Source: Littorina saxatilis (Eukaryota > Mollusca > Gastropoda > Littorinimorpha > Littorinidae). From it: 64,000 nucleotides of DNA. The translations under genes were made by a program, and so were the position numbers. Positions within the stretch are counted from its first letter, which is position 1, and every line of letters starts with the position of its first letter. A model generated the notes under the pieces. It searched no databases. It saw only the letters and a program-made list of their open reading frames with translations, and was not told the DNA's origin. Positions 23,290 through 64,000 of this stretch are shown here, piece after piece. Where the stretch lies: the NCBI RefSeq assembly GCF_037325665.1, contig NC_090245.1:46554412-46618411 (forward strand), read 5' to 3'.

Positions 23290-24202
23290 CTGCAAAAATA
23301 AGGAAAACAAAGAAAATAATTGTGAATTAATTCTTTTCGTATATGATATTGATTGCAGATGTGTGTGCATGCATACACACACACACACACACACGACACA
23401 CGTGTGTCACTGTGTGCACTCAAGCATACAAGAAAACAAATGTACAACATGGGCACAACAAATATATTATACTACAAACTCGAAGTTAACACTTTTTCAC
23501 TTCCGTTTTGAAATTATCGCCATTGAGGACCTATATTCTAATCTGCAAATATTTCATCTTATTTTAATTTTACTGTAATTACCAAATACAGTGGAACCCC
23601 CCTTTTAAAGATAGTACACCTAAGACGCCATTTTGAAAAGTGTTCTGACGATTTGGACTTTAAAAAAACTTTAAGGGACATTCGCTGTACCCTAATTTAG
23701 AAACACCTGCAATGATTTGCTCTAAACTGCTCCAAAACTATGTGAAATAATTAACTCGTTGTCTCCCAGTTACGGTATATATCCGTACCCACACATATGG
23801 TTCTATCTGACCACGTACGGATATATATCAGCTCAGCCTGTTAGCTTCAGTTGCTTCCTGTAACGTTGATCTAACGCCTGCATTCCAGCGTGTTGATACA
23901 CAGTTTCTACTATTCTGAGTCACCTGCTGCAGCACAACTAGTCTCGGCTAAAACAAACTTGGTCAAAATAGGTGGGGTAGAAAGTGTTAAATAAACTTTA
24001 ATCAGCAAGCAGTTTGCTTTGCCCAGCTCTCCTGTGTCAGGAGCCAGATTCCGTTCATCATCATGTTTTATTTAGTCCTCATACTCCTAGATACCCATTC
24101 CACAAAGCAGATTAAGAACATTGGATTGAGGAAGTCAAACCTACAGTCTAGCAAACACATGCATATTCTGTGCCATACAGGACTAAAACGTTTCGCATAA
24201 TA

Positions 24203-25739
24203 CAGGCAAATCCGGATAAGACGAAATTGAAGGGACCGAATTGTTATTGTGTCCTATCCGAAATTTCGACTTGGTCATAGTACAGTGGAACCCCTCTCTA
24301 GCGACCTTGAAAATGTTGACAAAAATCGGTCCTTATGGAGGGGGGTCCTTACAGAGGGAGGGGGCGGGGCCACAAAGAAAGTCACCTCAGATTTTCTTAA
24401 AAAAAGAAAACAGAGAAGTTTGAGTTGCTGACGACCGTTTCCTCAAGCAAACTGCTTCGATTTCATGTTTCTTCTTCTTCCATTTAACGCCCAGGGTCAA
24501 CGTTCTGACTATTAGTGGCTATTAGTTCTGACTATTATATGTTTGACATTGTCGATGGTGTCCACCAGTTCTGGTGCATGTTTCAATGCAAAATGAGTTA
24601 GTTTCTGAGCAAGCATTTCTTTACAGCAGTCCCTGCAATGATGAATGCCCCCCGAGAAAGAGAGTGAAAAATCGGCCACCGTTCTCAGCGTATCTGTGTG
24701 TAACCTTTTTTGATTGACAAGATACTCTTGTTTCCCTGCAGCCTTGACCAGTGAGTCGGTTACCTAATCTGTGAACCCTTCAGTTGTGTTGCTTTGTCAA
24801 AAGTTAGACACAGTCAACTAGTTTTGCTCTGAGTGAACAGTGCAGCTGGCCTCAATTAGCCGGTGACACCTCTCTGGCCACAGCACCAAACAGTACATGG
24901 CTGGGGGGAGAGAGAGAGAGAGAGGGGGGGGGGGGGGGTAGCTGGCTAAACTCAGTGGGGTGTCCGGTGTCACTGAAGTCAGCAGGAAGAGCATTGGAGA
25001 GAAATAGAGAGGTGTACTCTTCCAAACAATTTCCAAGGATCAGTTGTCAGGGCTTAGGGTAGTCAGTGAGGGAGGGTGAGAGCGGTTTGTGTACAGTCCT
25101 ACAGTCCGACTGAAGAGTGAAAAGTCACTGCCACAAGATCGGCATGCAGTCAATAAAGCCAGACAAGAAGAATGATTATGACATGCGGCTCTATCTGCTG
25201 TTTTTTTTTTTTAATTCAAACTGGTTTTCAACGCTTATTCTCACAAAGCATCTGCACACCTGCCTCTGCCTCTGTGCTGTGTTTGTGTGGCTGCTTTCGT
25301 ATGATGTCAGTGCATGGTGAGTGCGTTCACTGCCTTGTCACCACTTCCCCACCTTTTTCAGAATGTTTTCTTGGAGTTGGATAATTCTCCTTACTCCTCG
25401 CCCGGGGTCCTAACTTCAGTTCATACTTTATTGCGTGCCGACTGACCAGTCGGTGTGGCGTCCGTGTAGAGAAGAAGGGAATAAGGTTACACAATGCGCT
25501 AGTGTGAGACGCCAAGTTTCGTGTTTCGAGTTGCTGTAGTAAATATAGAGTAAACTTTGTCTTTGGGACTGACTTTCTGTTGTGTGCTATCCGTCTTTCG
25601 ACTTACGTAAGAGAAATCCCATTTCGAGCTCAGGGTACTTTGTACACATAGATAAAGAGGGATAATTCCGGACCAGAATTTCTTTGTGTGCTAAGCGAAT
25701 TTTTGACTTAACCGTTTGTGAGTTAGCTGGATTTGCCTG
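24203..25739. mobile_element. pogo/Tigger-like DNA transposon remnant
   Basis: The left end CAGGCAAATCCGGATAAGAC and the right end (reversed) CAGGCAAATCCAGCTAACTC form terminal inverted repeats, each next to TA (24201-24202 and 25740-25741), the Tc1/mariner/pogo target. A second repeat end, CAGTGGAACCCCTCTCTAGC, starts inside at about 24284, suggesting a nested insertion. No transposase frame remains. It lies in intergenic sequence between the PH gene and ALPK1. Confidence 0.6.
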
Positions 25740-25919
25740 TATAAACAAACACAGTCTGGGATTCCCACTCGATCAAAACACAGCCGTTTTCAATTAAAGA
25801 AACTCAGCACTCAAACATTTTTTTTAAGGTATGCCTGGTGATTGGTCACATAACAACCCCCAACCTGAACTGCATGCATAGCTCTTGGGGCGACAAGAGA
25901 CAGTTTTCTTGTTAAACAT

Positions 25920-26092
25920 TATCACTTTAAGGCCTCCCAATTTATTATATTTTAAGACTCTTTTAAGATCCTCTCTTCTTAGACTTTCTGTTCACAGCCT
26001 TTGTAAATTTACCCCCATTTTAATACTCCTTCCTTTTCTCAAATTTTAGGGGGTCTTAGAAGAGGCTGTGGTTCCACTGACATGTACTGTAG
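25920..26092. repeat. Family H MITE-like repeat
   Basis: It contains TTTAAGGCCTCCCAATTTAT, TACCCCCATTTTAATACTCC and ends GGCTGTGGTTCCACTG. It is the same family as 21660-21855. Confidence 0.6.
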
Positions 26093-26904
26093 AGTCATTA
26101 AGTGAATAACATCCTTCATTCTAAAAATTACACCTACAGAGAGCGCAGGTCTGGTAGAACAAAAATCACAACAAAGATCACACAGGTGTACACAGTGGTA
26201 CTGGTGGAGAGGTGTTTGTCTGCAGAGCCGATTGACGTTAGGTGTTCTTAATCTTAGCTAATTGCTGTTGATCATGAAACAATGAAAGCTTTTACAAAGA
26301 TGTGTTCAGTGAAAGTTGAAACAGTTACACGTACGTTCGGTTTTCACCAAAAGTTAAAAATGTGATCAAATCATCATAAAAAAAAAGTGCGGACCAAAAA
26401 ACCCATTAAATAATGTAAAGATCTCGCAGTCTCCAATAGATCTGACAAAAACAGATATGGCATTAGCACGAGAGCCTAGAACTTTCTTATCGTTTCTAAT
26501 ACAATTTTAGAACAAACGAAAACGGGCCGACGAGAACCGTAAGTTACTAAAACTTACCTTGAAGTGTACACTTCAGCACTATAACGTGTGCTACTGTCAC
26601 ACAATCCTGTAAGTGTTAGAAACCCCTGCTTGTATGACTAGTTCCAACTATTTTTACGGCGTCACGCTTCTGTTGGGTTGCAGTTTCAGACGACCAGCTC
26701 AGGTCTGGTCTGTCTCTGGAAAAAGCCCAAATTAAAAAGTCAGTGCCCAATAACATAAACACCGGAAGTTAGGGTACCTGACTTCATGGGAGATAATTCT
26801 AACCCAATCCTGGCTGGATCCACGAAAGCCTCGTGGTGGTGCTTGCACGTGAAATTAAAGGCCCGGCCGGAGTATATAAGGAGCCTGACCTTCTGCGTTG
26901 GCAA

Positions 26905-27215
26905 ATCATTCAAGGGGGGGGGGGGGGGGGGGGGAGTTCTGGGGTTTCCGGAAACCCCCCCCCCAGCCAAAAAAAAAAAAAATTGTGTTTTTTATTTTAT
27001 TTTTATTAATCAGTGACAAAATCTGCTGCCTCAAACTGACTGGTAATGATCATCCTCAGAATGCACCAGATTGCACCATCATGTTTTGCATCCTTTTTTT
27101 CAAAATTTTGCCCCGGATCCCCCTAGCAAGCTAGGCGCTTTGCGCCGTCGGCTCGGCGCTTCGCGCCTTCACACCCATATCTTCACAATATACTTTTGGA
27201 CCCCCCCCCCCCCCC
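26905..27215 (-). mobile_element. hAT-like MITE (family E), partial, reverse orientation
   Basis: A G run, TTTCCGGAAACCCCCC, an A run, AATCAGTGACAAAATCTGCT and GCTAGGCGCTTTGCGCCGTC read as the reverse complement of 29244-29611. Its outer terminal repeats are not visible. Confidence 0.65.
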
Positions 27216-27725
27216 AAATCTAAACTCGGTTTTTTCTAAGTAAACATGGGAAACGACGGGACTCGGATCTTGGGTCGCCCCTGGCAACACAAATGGAAGA
27301 ATCCAGGATATGCAAATGGTCTTCTGCAGTTTATTCCAAGGTGGTAGGGGGTTGAAAGGGGGAACGAACGGGAGGAGGGAGGGGACAGTGGTCGGTGGAG
27401 CTACTATACTAAGACTGCAGCAATGGACTGGTGCTGTGAAATCATCACCCACGCATTTCGAGGTACCCTCCCCCCTCACCATTCGGTTCACAAGCCTGTT
27501 TTTGTCCTTGGTCAGTTTGAAAATGATTGGTTTGTTCAAGTATTCCGCCAAAAAAATGCGCCAAGATTTCCCTCCTCATTTTAGTGGTGTTTGACGCTTG
27601 CCCCACTCACTTAGTCAGAGTCTGATGCAAAAATTGACTCGAGAATTCTGTTCATTGACGTTGTGACGTACTAAACTTGTTTATTGTTAGCGGTTTTGGC
27701 TGATTCTGTGTTGTTTTTCTCAATC

Positions 27726-28222
27726 AATCAATCAATATGAGGCTTATATCGCGCGTATTCCGTGGGTACAGTTCTAAGCGCAGGGATTTTTGTTTTCAAT
27801 TTATATTGCGCACATATTCAAGGCGCAGGGATTTATTTATGCCGTGTGAGATGGAATTTTTTTTTTACACAATACATCACGCATTCACATCGGCCAGCAG
27901 ATTGCAGCCATTTCGGCGCATATTCTACTTTTCGCGGCCTATTATTCCAAGTCACACGGGTATTTTGGTGGACATTTTTATCTATGCCTATACAATTTTG
28001 CCAGGAAAGACCCTTTTGTCAATCGTGGGATCTTTAACGTGCACACCCCAATGTAGTGTACACGAATGGACCTCGGTTTTTCGTCTCATCCGAAAGACTA
28101 GCACTTAAACCCACCACCTAGGTTAGGAAAGGGGGGATAAAATTGCAAACGCCCTGACCCAGGGTCGAACTCGCAACCTCTCGCTTCCAAGCGCAAGTGC
28201 GTTACCACTCGGCCACCCAGTC
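27726..28222 (-). mobile_element. tRNA-derived SINE family D, reverse orientation
   Basis: On the minus strand, the right end reads GACTGGGTGGCCGAGTGGTA (A box) and GCGAGTTCGACCC (B box), a Ser/Leu-type tRNA-like head. A long body follows with GTGCACGTTAAAGATCCCAC, and it ends in a (TGAT)n tail at 27720-27736. The body is known in form from other molluscan SINEs, but I cannot name it with certainty. Confidence 0.8.
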
Positions 28223-28489
28223 CTTCTGCAATATCAGCGAAAGTACCATAAGCGGTGACTGAGTTACAGCAACCAAGACTAAGTTTCATTTTGTCCGTTT
28301 GACTAGCCTGACATCTACAGCCTTGACATTGTTATTCTGTTTTTCTCTGTGTGACTGATTTCTTTGGCACAAAGGTTCTCTGTCTGAAAGTTCAATTGTA
28401 TTGTAAATATAAACAAGATACGCAATCAATATGCAAGATATCACAAATGTTCCGAAACGAAATGTGAAAAACTCTGAAGAAGCTTAAAA

Positions 28490-28780
28490 GAAGAAATGCT
28501 GCTCGCACAGACAGAAAGCCACTTTCTCCTTCCATCTGGCCTGTTCGTGTTTACATCGCGTGCCACGCGTTGTGCTATTTTTGCTAAGCCCCGCCCCTTT
28601 TTCTGTTGCATGATGGGAGAGGCCGGATTGGCCGTGACGTGTTTAAGTGCAGTGTATGTGTGTGTGTGTGTGTCTGTGCGCGCGCGTGTGAGCGGATTCA
28701 AGTTATCCCGAACACTACTCTATGCAACAGTAGAAATTAACACACACACACACACACACAAACACACACATGCATGGGCT
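28490..28780. other. GC-box-containing stretch and short GT/CA repeats, no gene seen
   Basis: AAGCCCCGCCCCTTTTTCTG and GTGACGTG resemble promoter-type motifs and could belong to an upstream promoter of the PH gene, but no exon could be tied to it. Simple repeats follow. Confidence 0.25.
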
Positions 28781-29243
28781 TCATAAGTTCCACAGCTCGT
28801 CTGCTTTTGACAAACTTCATTCTTTATTATTTGTCCAGATACATACTTTCATCCGTTCCATGTTAATTAAAATAAGTGGAATGCATACAAATATAATAAT
28901 ATGTGATCAAAAATCATCTGGAATATGCGTACAATTAATGTACACTTTCTATCACAGTGAGTATAATATAAACTGTTTTTTTCTAAACTAGATACTGTGC
29001 ACTAATGATCACCCCAACACCTTAAAATGGCCCTGCATGGGCTGAAGAGAAATCCATTATGCAAAATCAAAATACTTTTCAAAAAAACAAATCATCATCA
29101 AAATGTCCTGCTAAAACAGATTTTCATTCAAGGATTGATCACAAATGCTCAAATGCTCTTCATCAAAATTTGCTATCAGATCTGAGTAAAGGGTTTAAAT
29201 GACACTTTGTATAAAAGCACTTTGCCATTATAATATGTGTACA

Positions 29244-29611
29244 CAGGGGCGGATCAGTTCGTTTTATGGGGGGGGTTTCCAAAAGTATATTGTGAAGATA
29301 TGGGTGTGAAGGCGCGAAGCGCTGAGCTGACGACGCAAAGCGCCTAGCTTGCTAGGGGGGTCCGGGGGCATGCCCCCCCGGAAAATTTTGAAAAAAAGGA
29401 TGCAAAATGGTGCAATCTGGTGCATTCTGAGGAGGATCATTACCAGTTTCAGGCAGCAGATTTTGTCACTGATTAATACCCCAAAAATTGAAACTCAACC
29501 CAAAAAAACACACAAAAATATTTTTATTTTTTTGGCTGGGGGGGGGGGGGGGGGGGGGGAGGGGTTTCCGGAAACCCCAGAAACCCCCCCCTTGTGACTT
29601 GTCCGCCCCTG
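29244..29611 (+). mobile_element. hAT-like MITE (family E), complete copy
   Basis: The ends CAGGGGCGGA and TCCGCCCCTG are inverted repeats typical of hAT-derived MITEs. The interior includes GCGCGAAGCGCTGAG, a poly-G run and GTTTCCGGAAACCCC. It is the mirror orientation of 26905-27215. I could not confirm an 8-bp target duplication. Confidence 0.65.
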
Positions 29612-29874
29612 GTACATAACATTCAGTAATATTTATCTAAATCAGTTCTGACAAACTGTTGTCAGTTTCCTTATCTGCGGAAGACACAGTACTGGCCTGA
29701 GAATGATCAAGAAAAGTAATACATTCAGTATTGTAAAAACAAATTCAAAACAAGTATTTTGATCTTGTAAGGCACCCATTGTCCAAGTCACACAGCCTTG
29801 ATTATTACAAATACATTTACAGTGTAAATGTACTTCATGTACCTTTCTTGTTTTTTGATTCTTCATGTAGTTAA

Positions 29875-30509
29875 CCTTTGCCGGTCGTCGTGGGTCCGTG
29901 TGGACCCAGAAGGGTGTTTAATTGCAAATATCTCTTAAACCAGTTGGAATTTTTTAATCAGCTTTTAAGAATGCCTCAGACACCTAACAAGCTCTTATGT
30001 CCTAAAATATCATTACATTTCAGCGAGAAGTAATTAAAAAAACAAAGGTCAAATCTAGACCACACACGGAAGACATTGTAGGGCCGTGCGTACCCATGTT
30101 TCTCAAACTGAAGGAACTAGGGAGAGAAGTCACAAACCTTCAGGTATTGGCTCAAAACATCTTTTTCTACGATCTGTTTAATTTTAGAGTTAATAAGCAA
30201 GTCGCATGGAGCGAAATTAATACATAACAATGTAGGTCCACACAGCCCAACGACGTCTACAGGAGGGTATTCATTTTTTTCTTTTTTAAGAAGCTTTAGT
30301 CCGCACGATAATAATTAAATTAATAATTTAATTTAATTACTTCTCGTGGAAATTTAACCACAGCGTCTACGGAAGGGGATGCACATTTTTGCTTCTTTGG
30401 AAAGCATGGGTCTACGGAAGGGTATGCATATTTTTCCTTCTTTGAGAAGCATGGGTCCGCACGGTCCCACGATGTCTTCCGTGTGTAGTCGATAACCCGG
30501 TCGGGCGAA
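29875..30509. mobile_element. TTAA-flanked MITE, piggyBac-like
   Basis: TTAA at 29871-29874 and 30510-30513 flank ends CCTTTGCCGGTCG and (reversed) CCTTCGCCCGACC. Internal copies of GGGTCCGCACGGTCCCACGA-type and TCTACGGAAGGG sequence recur. The about 635-bp interior has no coding region. Confidence 0.65.
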
Positions 30510-30995
30510 GGTTAAACATTAAATCTAAAGATATTACAATAAAAACCATGAGTATGTTCGTGACGTTTAAAATCCATGCACAATAAATGTTATTGATCAA
30601 AATTGTTAAATAAGTATGAAAACAAAATACAGAAAACAATAAAGCTTTTCAAGAGAAGAAGGGAGTGGGAAGAAAAACTGAACAAAGATAGATTGCATAA
30701 TGCCATGTGGAAAACTCACACAGAAAAATATCACAAAAGGTTTAATACTTCAACTAAAAGGTAACAGGGTAATGCCCTCTTTGACAAAATATTGCGCAAC
30801 AGTAACAAATTACACTTTTTTAATTATACTATATCTAATGCATGCAGCAATTAAGCAGGAAAATATTTACTGCAGTTCATACACTGAGCTTTTGATTACA
30901 TGTATCACAATCATCACAATAACACAATCTTCTTGCAAAAAAAACAAAAACAAAAAAAATGGCAGGAAATATAATGCATTTGATTTTTAGGAAAT

Positions 30996-43717
<12,722 letters not shown>

Positions 43718-43835
43718 ATGTGGCTTTGCTCGCGTTAAACTGCAAAAGAAAGCAAACCGGCTGTAACAATGTGATACTTTACTTGGATATTTTCTGTGTA
43801 CGATTTGAATTTAATAGCAAAAGGTACAGTGTGCA

Positions 43836-44164
43836 GGAGCGGATTAGGGGGGGGGGGGGGAAGGGGTTACAGGGGTTCCGGAACTCCCCCCCCCCCCCCC
43901 CGGCTGTCAAAAAAATAAAAATTAATACTAAATTTAAAAGAAATAATGAGTGGCTGCTGACACCAGTTGATCATGTTTAAAATCAAGGATAAGCCATAAA
44001 TTGTTCATAAAATAGCTAAAACTCTTCAGCTTCTTGGGGCAGAGCCCCCCAGACCCCCCCAACGGGGCCTTGTCCCTGCAGTGCCATGTACCCCACAAGG
44101 AGTCTACCCCCGGACCCCAGGTTGTACGCCCCGCCCCCCCTCTGGCTTAACTGCTCCGCCCCTG
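43836..44164. mobile_element. hAT-like MITE remnant (family E-like)
   Basis: It starts GGAGCGGATTAG, contains a long G run and GGTTCCGGAACTCCCC, and ends CTGCTCCGCCCCTG. The general plan is that of 29244-29611, but the interior has diverged. It sits in the 5' intron of ALPK1. Confidence 0.5.
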
Positions 44165-44165
44165 G

Positions 44166-44243
44166 TGGGTGTGTGTGTGTGTGTGTGCGAGTGTGTGTTT
44201 GTGTGTGTGGTGTGTGTATGTGTGTGTGAGTGTGTGTGTATGT

Positions 44244-44299
<56 letters not shown>

Positions 44300-44316
44300 A
44301 TGTGTGTGTGTGTGTA
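44166..44316. repeat. (GT)n microsatellite
   Basis: An imperfect then perfect GT tract, about 120 bp left of the putative ALPK1 5' exon. Confidence 0.9.
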
Positions 44317-44436
44317 AGAGAGAGAAGAAGAAAAAAGAGAAGAAAACAAATGACAGAACAGCATTCACAATACAGCCCCTCATGAGAAGTCATGAGAAGT
44401 TGGGTGTGACGTTCTCTCTTTCTCGTCTGTACACAC

Positions 44437-44830
44437 CTCCTTTCAAGTCCTCATGCAGCCACGAATGTTTTTGAACAATTAGCTCGTCGGTAGAGGAAGC
44501 ATGTTCAACTTGTCGTTTAGAAAACAGTGTCAGTTTCAAGTTGTTTGGATCAATAAAGAAGTCTTTCTCTTCACTTCTGTCAAAACACCACTGCTCCACC
44601 GAGGCGTCAAAGTCACACTCAGTGACACTGTGACAAGTGAATCGGGATTTTCTCCAAGCTAAAATTAGCACACTCTGCGACTTGGATTAGAGTAATTTCC
44701 CCCTTGTTCTCATTTGGCTTGAATTCTCGCGTGTGTGCAGTTCAAAACGGTACTCCGTTCAAAAAGGGCGACAAGTCCATGTCCAAGAGTTGGACGCGCA
44801 CCTACTTGTAGTTTTCAAGTGACAAATAAG
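44437..44830. promoter_or_regulatory. Probable shared divergent promoter and 5' exons of ALPK1 (minus) and TDRD12 (plus)
   Basis: On the minus strand a donor-like AAAGGAG|GTGTGT ends a possible non-coding ALPK1 exon at 44437. On the plus strand AAATAAG|GTGAGT at 44830/44831 is a strong donor for a possible non-coding TDRD12 exon. The two would be transcribed away from a gap of less than 400 bp. There is no clear TATA box. The first coding exons (43717 and 45926) face outward, which fixes the head-to-head arrangement. The exact start sites are inference. Confidence 0.45.
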
Positions 44831-45002
44831 GTGAGTTTTATGTGTTTTTTTCCGAGTCTACAACGCCACAATTTTTACTTCCGTTTTTGCAACTTTTTAA
44901 CTCTATTTTTGTACGACTGGAGAGTTCTGCTGTGTGTCTAGCTAGAGAGAAAGGCCAAATGTACAGTGTGTGTGTGTGTTGGAATATCTATGCCTACGGT
45001 TT

Positions 45003-45120
<118 letters not shown>

Positions 45121-45299
45121 GGCTAGTGTTTGAATGAGACGTGAAACTTCATAGATAAGTGAGAAAAAAAGTGGTTTGCAGATTCTGCATTTATGTACAT
45201 CACTACATGTCATTTTTGACGGATTGCATTTATTTGTGTACTTCAGTTCAAAATTCCCCCCACCCCCACCCCCTCTCTCGCTCCTTCCCTCCTCCCCCA

Positions 45300-45339
<40 letters not shown>

Positions 45340-45925
45340 CCTCACTCTCTCCTTTGAGAATTTTCAAAAGTCACCACATGGAAAATTAAATGTGATTTGC
45401 ATGTTGCATTCATCAAAGACTTGCAATCAAAAATGTGATAGTGTTACTTACTGTTAGCATCACAACTTGCAACACACACACACATATATATAGGCCATCA
45501 AAGATAAGCATTGTGAGAAGCAGAAACATGCTTATCGCTAGAGAGGGAGTGTTATGTTTGTGCATAGCTATGTGGGAACATGTTTATTTTTCTTTAGCCA
45601 TACACAAGGCGATGGTCAATAGGGGTGCAGGGGTTAAAATTGAGAGAAAAAAATTTCGCCTTCTGCATGGTCCCGAAAGTACAGTATGGTATTGGTAAGT
45701 TGTCAGAAATGTTACCAAGCCTCTCCCCCCCCCTCACACCCCACACACAGTCACAGACTCTCAAAGTGTGCTTACTGAGTAACACATGCCTCACAAACAT
45801 AGTGTTTCTTTTTGTATTTAAAAAAATATATATTTATTACTTATTTACCAAACCTGACCTCCCGGTGTTATGAATGCATTCATTATCATAATCTGATTTG
45901 TTGTTGTTGCTGGTATCGTTTGCAG

Positions 45926-63530
<17,605 letters not shown>

Positions 63531-64000
63531 GTAACGGTCATCACGCCCCCCTACCTCCCACTCTCCTTCTCTCCTTTTCTGGCCATAACTTCCTCCCAAT
63601 AATGTGTGCTCCCCTGGCACTTGCTGGGTGCTGTTGTTATAAGCTCACAGCTTTAAGGCCAGGGCTAACACCTTTCCGGTTCTCGCCAGAAATCCGGTTT
63701 TTGAAAACTTTTATAACTGGACAATCTGGTCTAAAAAATTTTTTTTTTTTTAAAGTGTATTATTTTATATTTGATTCACATACATTTTGGTACCTGGAGA
63801 GGATATTCTTTGCCTCTACATGATAAACAAAAAAACCAGACCCCGTGGCGGGCCGTTTGCCCTGCACCCTACCAGGGACTTAACCCTGGCCTTTCAGGGT
63901 TTCCACTTTTTTTGTGTGTTGGCCCTTTAAGGCCCACTGTGCCTTGTTAAATCAGTTCTCCTCACTGTCTCAGATCTGGTCAGGCTTTGACATGGGATAA
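63531..64000 (+). other. Start of the next TDRD12 intron
   Basis: After GCACAG|GTAACG the sequence is non-coding to the window edge. Pyrimidine-rich stretches and an A/T run are present, but I see no further exon before 64000. Confidence 0.6.

Noticed and set aside
26563-26660. Non-coding first exon of the PH gene
   Set aside because: A good minus-strand donor (TTCAAG|GTAAGTTTT) is present, but nothing else ties it to the exon at 23250-23289; left unannotated.
44390-44671. Coding first exon of ALPK1 starting MLILAWRKS
   Set aside because: Joining it to the 43669-43739 exon in the frame required by the rest of the gene meets a stop just upstream; it is more likely 5' UTR.

Overview
This is animal nuclear DNA, most likely from a marine gastropod mollusc. 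The evidence is intron-rich genes with clean GT-AG exons, very dense CA/GT and CT/GA microsatellites, several tRNA-derived SINE families, MITE-like palindromes, a LINE and a DIRS-like fossil. The assignment to gastropods, perhaps a littorinid-like caenogastropod, is an impression from the repeat style and not a proof. Nothing bacterial or viral-replicon-like is present.

Layout. 1-2913: the 3' part of a broken DIRS-like retroelement, sitting inside an older repeat (family A, continuing to 3417). 4550-23289 (minus): a gene I could assemble from eight coding exons into a 356-residue protein with an N-terminal PH domain, a Pro/Gln/Tyr-rich tail and a Gly-rich C-terminus. Its 10-kb third intron holds, on the opposite strand, a compact one-exon gene (18180-18911) for a 243-residue secreted protein with six perfect 11-residue repeats. 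23.3-31.0 kb: mostly transposon remnants (pogo-like, hAT-like, SINE, TTAA-flanked). 30996-43717 (minus): a complete ten-exon ALPK1 gene (998 residues: helical N-terminal domain, Ser-rich linker, alpha-kinase). 45926 to beyond the right edge (plus): TDRD12, a piRNA-pathway Tudor/DEAD-like helicase, of which 13 exons and 951 codons are in the window. ALPK1 and TDRD12 are head to head, with a probable shared promoter near 44.4-44.8 kb.

The most striking local structure is the TDRD12 intron at 59743-61721. It is filled by about 80 tandem copies of a 22-bp unit that is itself the intron's own 3' splice site (pyrimidine tract, CAG, and the first bases of the exon), so one exon is preceded by dozens of near-identical acceptors. 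Next to it (61997-63105) lie nested inverted repeats built almost entirely of TTCGCAA/TTGCGAA words. Upstream, a full-length LINE with an uninterrupted 1000-codon ORF and a perfect 12-bp target duplication sits in a TDRD12 intron.

Other points: two SINE subfamilies share one body but carry different tRNA-like heads; one interspersed repeat family (B) carries at least ten exact copies of the NR5A/ERR-type word TGACCTTGA; and several nested insertions can be ordered in time because uninterrupted copies occur in the same window. All gene models are from reading splice signals and reading frame by eye. Each of the three spliced models keeps frame through every junction, but no transcript evidence was available.
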